This document shows positions 61,408 through 64,000 of a stretch of DNA of 64,000 nucleotides, in pieces (position 1 is the first letter of the stretch; each line of letters begins with the position of its first letter). The stretch covers positions 62,001 through 126,000 of the forward strand of contig JAPYRX010000002.1 of the NCBI GenBank assembly GCA_029936815.1, given 5' to 3'. The stretch is from Dehalococcoidia bacterium. GTDB taxonomy: Bacteria > Chloroflexota > Dehalococcoidia > Lucifugimonadales > GCA-002694895. A program made the position numbers and the translations under genes. The notes under the pieces were generated by a model. It worked only from the letters and a program-made list of their open reading frames with translations. It ran no database searches and was not told the DNA's origin.

Positions 61408-63137
61408 ACTATGAAATTATAAAAAGTGATAGTGATAAAAAATGGGCAGAGTTAACTAATGGATCTATTCCTTGGATTAGAATTAGTGATGCAATGTGCT
61501 GTGGATCATCTCTTGGATCAGATGAAATCATTGATAATCTAAAAAAATATTCTGCTGAAAATAAAATTCAGATAAACATTAGCAGAGTCGGATGCCACGG
61601 GATATGCTATGCAGGCACAATAATTGATGTACTTTTCAACGGTAATCCCAGAATCTTTTGGGGGTATATAAATCCAAAAAATGTTATAAAGACAATTAAT
61701 TCATATATACAAAATGGAGAGATTTTAAAAGATAATCTTTTGGGTTCATATGGAGATGAATTAATAAAAGGCGTTCCAGATTTCTCAGAATTACCAGGGA
61801 TAAAATATCAAAAAAGAATTGCTCTTAAAAATTCAGGTAATATTGCCTTTGACGATATTTTCCAATATATAGCAAATGATGGTTTTTCGGGCTTGAATAA
61901 AGCATTACATTCAATGAAATCTGATGAAGTAATTAGTGAAGTTAAAAACTCCGGGTTAAGAGGTAGAGGAGGGGCGGCTTTTCCTACAGGAGTTAAATGG
62001 AGTTTTATGGCAAACTCGAAAGGCAAGAAGTACATATTATGTAATTGCGAGGAAGGTGATCCAGGAGCTTTTAATGACAAAGGTATTTTGGAAAGTGATC
62101 CATTCACTTTAATAGAAGGAATGATTATTGCTGGATACGCGACTGGGTCAACAAACGGATTTGTATTTATCAGGCATGGTCATGAAGGCCCAATTGTACG
62201 TACTGAACAAGCAATAAAACAAGCTTATAATAATGGATTATTAGGCGAGAATATTTTAGAATCTGGCTTTTCTTTTGATATAGAAGTTTCCTTAACTGGG
62301 GATTCCTATGTTGCCGGAGAAGAAACTGCTTTGATGGAATCAATAGAGGGTAAAAGCTCGAAACCACGATCAAGACCCCCTTTCCCTGCGGCTTATGGTG
62401 TTTGGGGTAAGCCAAGTACAATAAATAATGTTAAATCATTATCATATGTAGCTGAAATAATCAGAAATGGGAGTGATTGGTTTAAATCTACTGGAACGGA
62501 AAGTAGTTCTGGGACAGCGATAGTGTGTCTTTCAGGCAATATTGTTAATCCAGGTATGTATGAAGTAGAGATGGGAGTATCATTGGGAGATGTGATAGAA
62601 AAACTTGGAGGAGGAATACCTGATGGTAGAAAATTAAAAATGCTGCAAACAGGAGGCCCTTTAGGTGGGGTTTTGGGTTCAGATAGTTTAAAGGTGAAGA
62701 TTGATTTTGATGAGATGGCCAAAGCAGGCGCAATTTTAGGATCTGGAGGAATAATAGTTGTAGATGACAGAACTTGCGCTGTTGATTTAACTAAATCATT
62801 AGTTGCTTTCTGTCAGTATGAGTCATGTGGAAAATGTTTTCCATGTCGTTTAGGAATGACTCATTTATTAGAAATAGTAGAAAAAATTTCTAGAGGTGAA
62901 GGGCAAATTGAAGATCTTAGCCTTATGAATAAAATTGGAAAAAATATGCAAGCTGGTTCCTTGTGCGGTCATGGGCAATTAGGATACAACCCTATTAGTT
63001 CCGCGTTAAAACATTTTCAAAATGATTTTGAAAAATGTATGAGCGGAGATTGTCCTACGGGGAGTTGCAAAGAACGAAAAATTGTTTTCCCAATTAATAC
63101 CAGACCAAATGCTTGGCAAGTTAAGGTAGGTATGTAA
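61404..63137 (+). CDS. nuoF: NuoF-like NADH-binding flavoprotein with N-terminal 2Fe-2S domain
   Basis: 577 residues, longer than plain NuoF (~430). The first ~110 residues are a thioredoxin-like 2Fe-2S domain (AMCCGSSLGSDEI and VGCHGICYAG), as in HndC/HoxF/FdsB-type subunits. The core follows: NAD site SGLRGRGGAAFPTGVKWSF, FMN site CNCEEGDPGAFNDKG, GAGEETALMESIEG-like AGEETALMESIEG, and the N3-type 4Fe-4S ligands ESCGKCFPCRLG with GSLCGHGQLG. It oxidises or reduces NAD(H). The N-terminal extension favours a formate dehydrogenase or hydrogenase module over standard complex I. Confidence 0.92.
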   Translation: MNYEIIKSDSDKKWAELTNGSIPWIRISDAMCCGSSLGSDEIIDNLKKYSAENKIQINISRVGCHGICYAGTIIDVLFNGNPRIFWGYINPKNVIKTINSYIQNGEILKDNLLGSYGDELIKGVPDFSELPGIKYQKRIALKNSGNIAFDDIFQYIANDGFSGLNKALHSMKSDEVISEVKNSGLRGRGGAAFPTGVKWSFMANSKGKKYILCNCEEGDPGAFNDKGILESDPFTLIEGMIIAGYATGSTNGFVFIRHGHEGPIVRTEQAIKQAYNNGLLGENILESGFSFDIEVSLTGDSYVAGEETALMESIEGKSSKPRSRPPFPAAYGVWGKPSTINNVKSLSYVAEIIRNGSDWFKSTGTESSSGTAIVCLSGNIVNPGMYEVEMGVSLGDVIEKLGGGIPDGRKLKMLQTGGPLGGVLGSDSLKVKIDFDEMAKAGAILGSGGIIVVDDRTCAVDLTKSLVAFCQYESCGKCFPCRLGMTHLLEIVEKISRGEGQIEDLSLMNKIGKNMQAGSLCGHGQLGYNPISSALKHFQNDFEKCMSGDCPTGSCKERKIVFPINTRPNAWQVKVGM

Positions 63138-64000
63138 ATGATCAAAAAAAACATTGATAAAGTTGATATAATTATTGACGGAAAAAAAATAAAGGCAAAA
63201 AAAGGTACAAATATTTTACAAGCTGCAATGGATGCAGGTATGTATATTCCTTATTTATGTTATTACCCTGGTATGAAGTCTTACGGAGCGTGCAGAATGT
63301 GTGTGGTCGATGTTGAAGGCGGAAGGGGAACTCCGGCTTCATGTACTACTCCTGTTACTGATGGTATGAAAATAAATACACAGACTGATGAATTAGTTGA
63401 TTTAAGAAAAGGCATAATGGAACTTCTATTATCAGAACATCCGCATGGATGTTTAACTTGTCATAGAATTGATTTATGCGGCCCGAGTGATATTTGCTTA
63501 AGACACGTATCTGTTAACGATAGATGTATTACTTGCCCAAAGAACGAAAGATGCGAGTTGAAAGATACAGTTAGAAGCTTAGATATGGAAATGAATAGCC
63601 CGTTGACTTATAACTATAGAGGGGAACATGTAAAAAATGATGACCCACTATGGGACATGGATATGAATTTGTGTATTGTGTGCGCAAGATGTGTAAGAGT
63701 ATGCTCAGAGGTAAGAGTTGATAATGCTTTGACTGTCAAAGAAAGAGCAGGAAAAGTAATAATTGGAACATCTATGGGAGATAGTTTGGTTGACGCAGGT
63801 TGTGAGTTTTGCGGAGCCTGTTTAGATGTTTGCCCAACAGGAGCAATTGTTGAGAGAGACTACAAGTGGGAAAAAGCAGAAAATAAAACCACCTCTATAT
63901 GTAATTATTGTCCGGTTGGATGCACAATTGATTTGGAAACCAATTCAAAAGACAAATTAATAAGAATAGGTAGTAACTTACAAGGACCTACAAACAAAGG
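63138..64000 (+). CDS. NuoG/formate dehydrogenase alpha-like iron-sulfur subunit, 3' partial
   Basis: Open to the right edge, hence missing from the track; 287 residues visible. A 2Fe-2S ferredoxin domain (YLCYYPGMKSYGACRMCVVDV), a His/Cys cluster region (HPHGCLTCHRIDLCG), a further CITCPKNERCEL, two 4Fe-4S motifs (CIVCARCVRVC and CEFCGACLDVCPTGA), then CNYCPVGCTIDLE, the cluster leading into a molybdopterin-type domain. Electrons would pass through this chain to NuoF. Formate dehydrogenase alpha is my first choice, NuoG the alternative; the deciding molybdenum-ligand region lies beyond the window. ATG directly follows the nuoF stop. Confidence 0.9.
   Translation, partial: MIKKNIDKVDIIIDGKKIKAKKGTNILQAAMDAGMYIPYLCYYPGMKSYGACRMCVVDVEGGRGTPASCTTPVTDGMKINTQTDELVDLRKGIMELLLSEHPHGCLTCHRIDLCGPSDICLRHVSVNDRCITCPKNERCELKDTVRSLDMEMNSPLTYNYRGEHVKNDDPLWDMDMNLCIVCARCVRVCSEVRVDNALTVKERAGKVIIGTSMGDSLVDAGCEFCGACLDVCPTGAIVERDYKWEKAENKTTSICNYCPVGCTIDLETNSKDKLIRIGSNLQGPTNK

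Noticed and set aside
1-64000. CRISPR array, prophage or insertion sequence
   Set aside because: No regular direct repeats, transposase, integrase or phage genes were found on reading both strands.

Overview
The window is bacterial chromosome, strongly AT-rich (about 30% GC by eye), densely packed, with no phage, insertion sequence or CRISPR array seen. The gene set suggests a streamlined, heterotrophic, monoderm-like bacterium: a sortase, a PyrR-controlled pyrimidine operon, a SAM riboswitch, and many amidohydrolases and acyl-CoA enzymes. The mix of FG-GAP/ASPIC proteins, SelA-like PLP enzymes, DUF1445/DUF4392 proteins and frequent TTG starts makes a marine Chloroflexota lineage (SAR202-like Dehalococcoidia) my best guess. 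That is inference; no rRNA gene is present to test it.

Layout. 1-4.6 kb: end of a YtcJ-type amidohydrolase, a cytidylate-kinase-like protein and uvrA. 4.7-7 kb: tRNA-Ser(UGA), sucC-sucD and tRNA-Leu(UAG). 7-12.4 kb: two divergent, start-to-start genes for FG-GAP beta-propeller/ASPIC proteins, one fused to an ArsP-like permease. 12.4-15.2 kb: a threonine dehydratase-like enzyme, a zinc-independent MDR reductase and a 3-hydroxyisobutyrate-dehydrogenase-family enzyme. 15.4-18.5 kb: a SAM-clan riboswitch with intrinsic terminator, then metZ and a metX-metW fusion. 18.5-24.3 kb: an amidohydrolase, then a minus-strand cluster behind tRNA-Lys(CUU): S12 serine hydrolase, TauE/SafE exporter, alanine racemase, a sarcosine-oxidase-family flavoenzyme and a possible 24-residue membrane peptide.

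24.3-31.6 kb: plus-strand run rsmA, ispE, a small membrane protein, a PHP phosphoesterase, dinG with exonuclease domain, an OGG1-type glycosylase and a class IV aminotransferase. 31.6-34.2 kb: a SelA-like PLP enzyme, remnants of a sugar epimerase and alanine dehydrogenase. 34.3-42.1 kb: the pyrimidine operon pyrR-pyrB-pyrC-carA-carB plus an ATC-hydrolase-like gene, behind a clear promoter and a PyrR-binding hairpin. 42.1-46.5 kb: a Rad50/SbcC-type ATPase and lepA. 46.6-50.8 kb: rph, then rpmH-rnpA-yidD-(PQQ-like lipoprotein)-yidC-jag for ribosome, RNase P and membrane insertion functions.

50.8-54.7 kb: a PfkB kinase, two crotonase-fold proteins and an acyl-CoA synthetase in one operon. 54.7-60.7 kb: serS, a second SelA-like enzyme, an ACMSD-like amidohydrolase, a zinc-ribbon protein, a sortase and a split D-glutamate cyclase. 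60.9-64 kb: a NuoE/NuoF/NuoG-type module running off the right edge, probably an NAD-linked formate dehydrogenase or a complex I input module.

The items most worth a second look are the permease/propeller/ASPIC fusion with its divergent partner, the pyr leader in which the PyrR hairpin carries the Shine-Dalgarno of a small ORF overlapping pyrR, and the 107-base yidC/jag overlap. Convergent genes overlap or abut throughout, leaving almost no room for terminators. All family calls come from reading the translations by eye.
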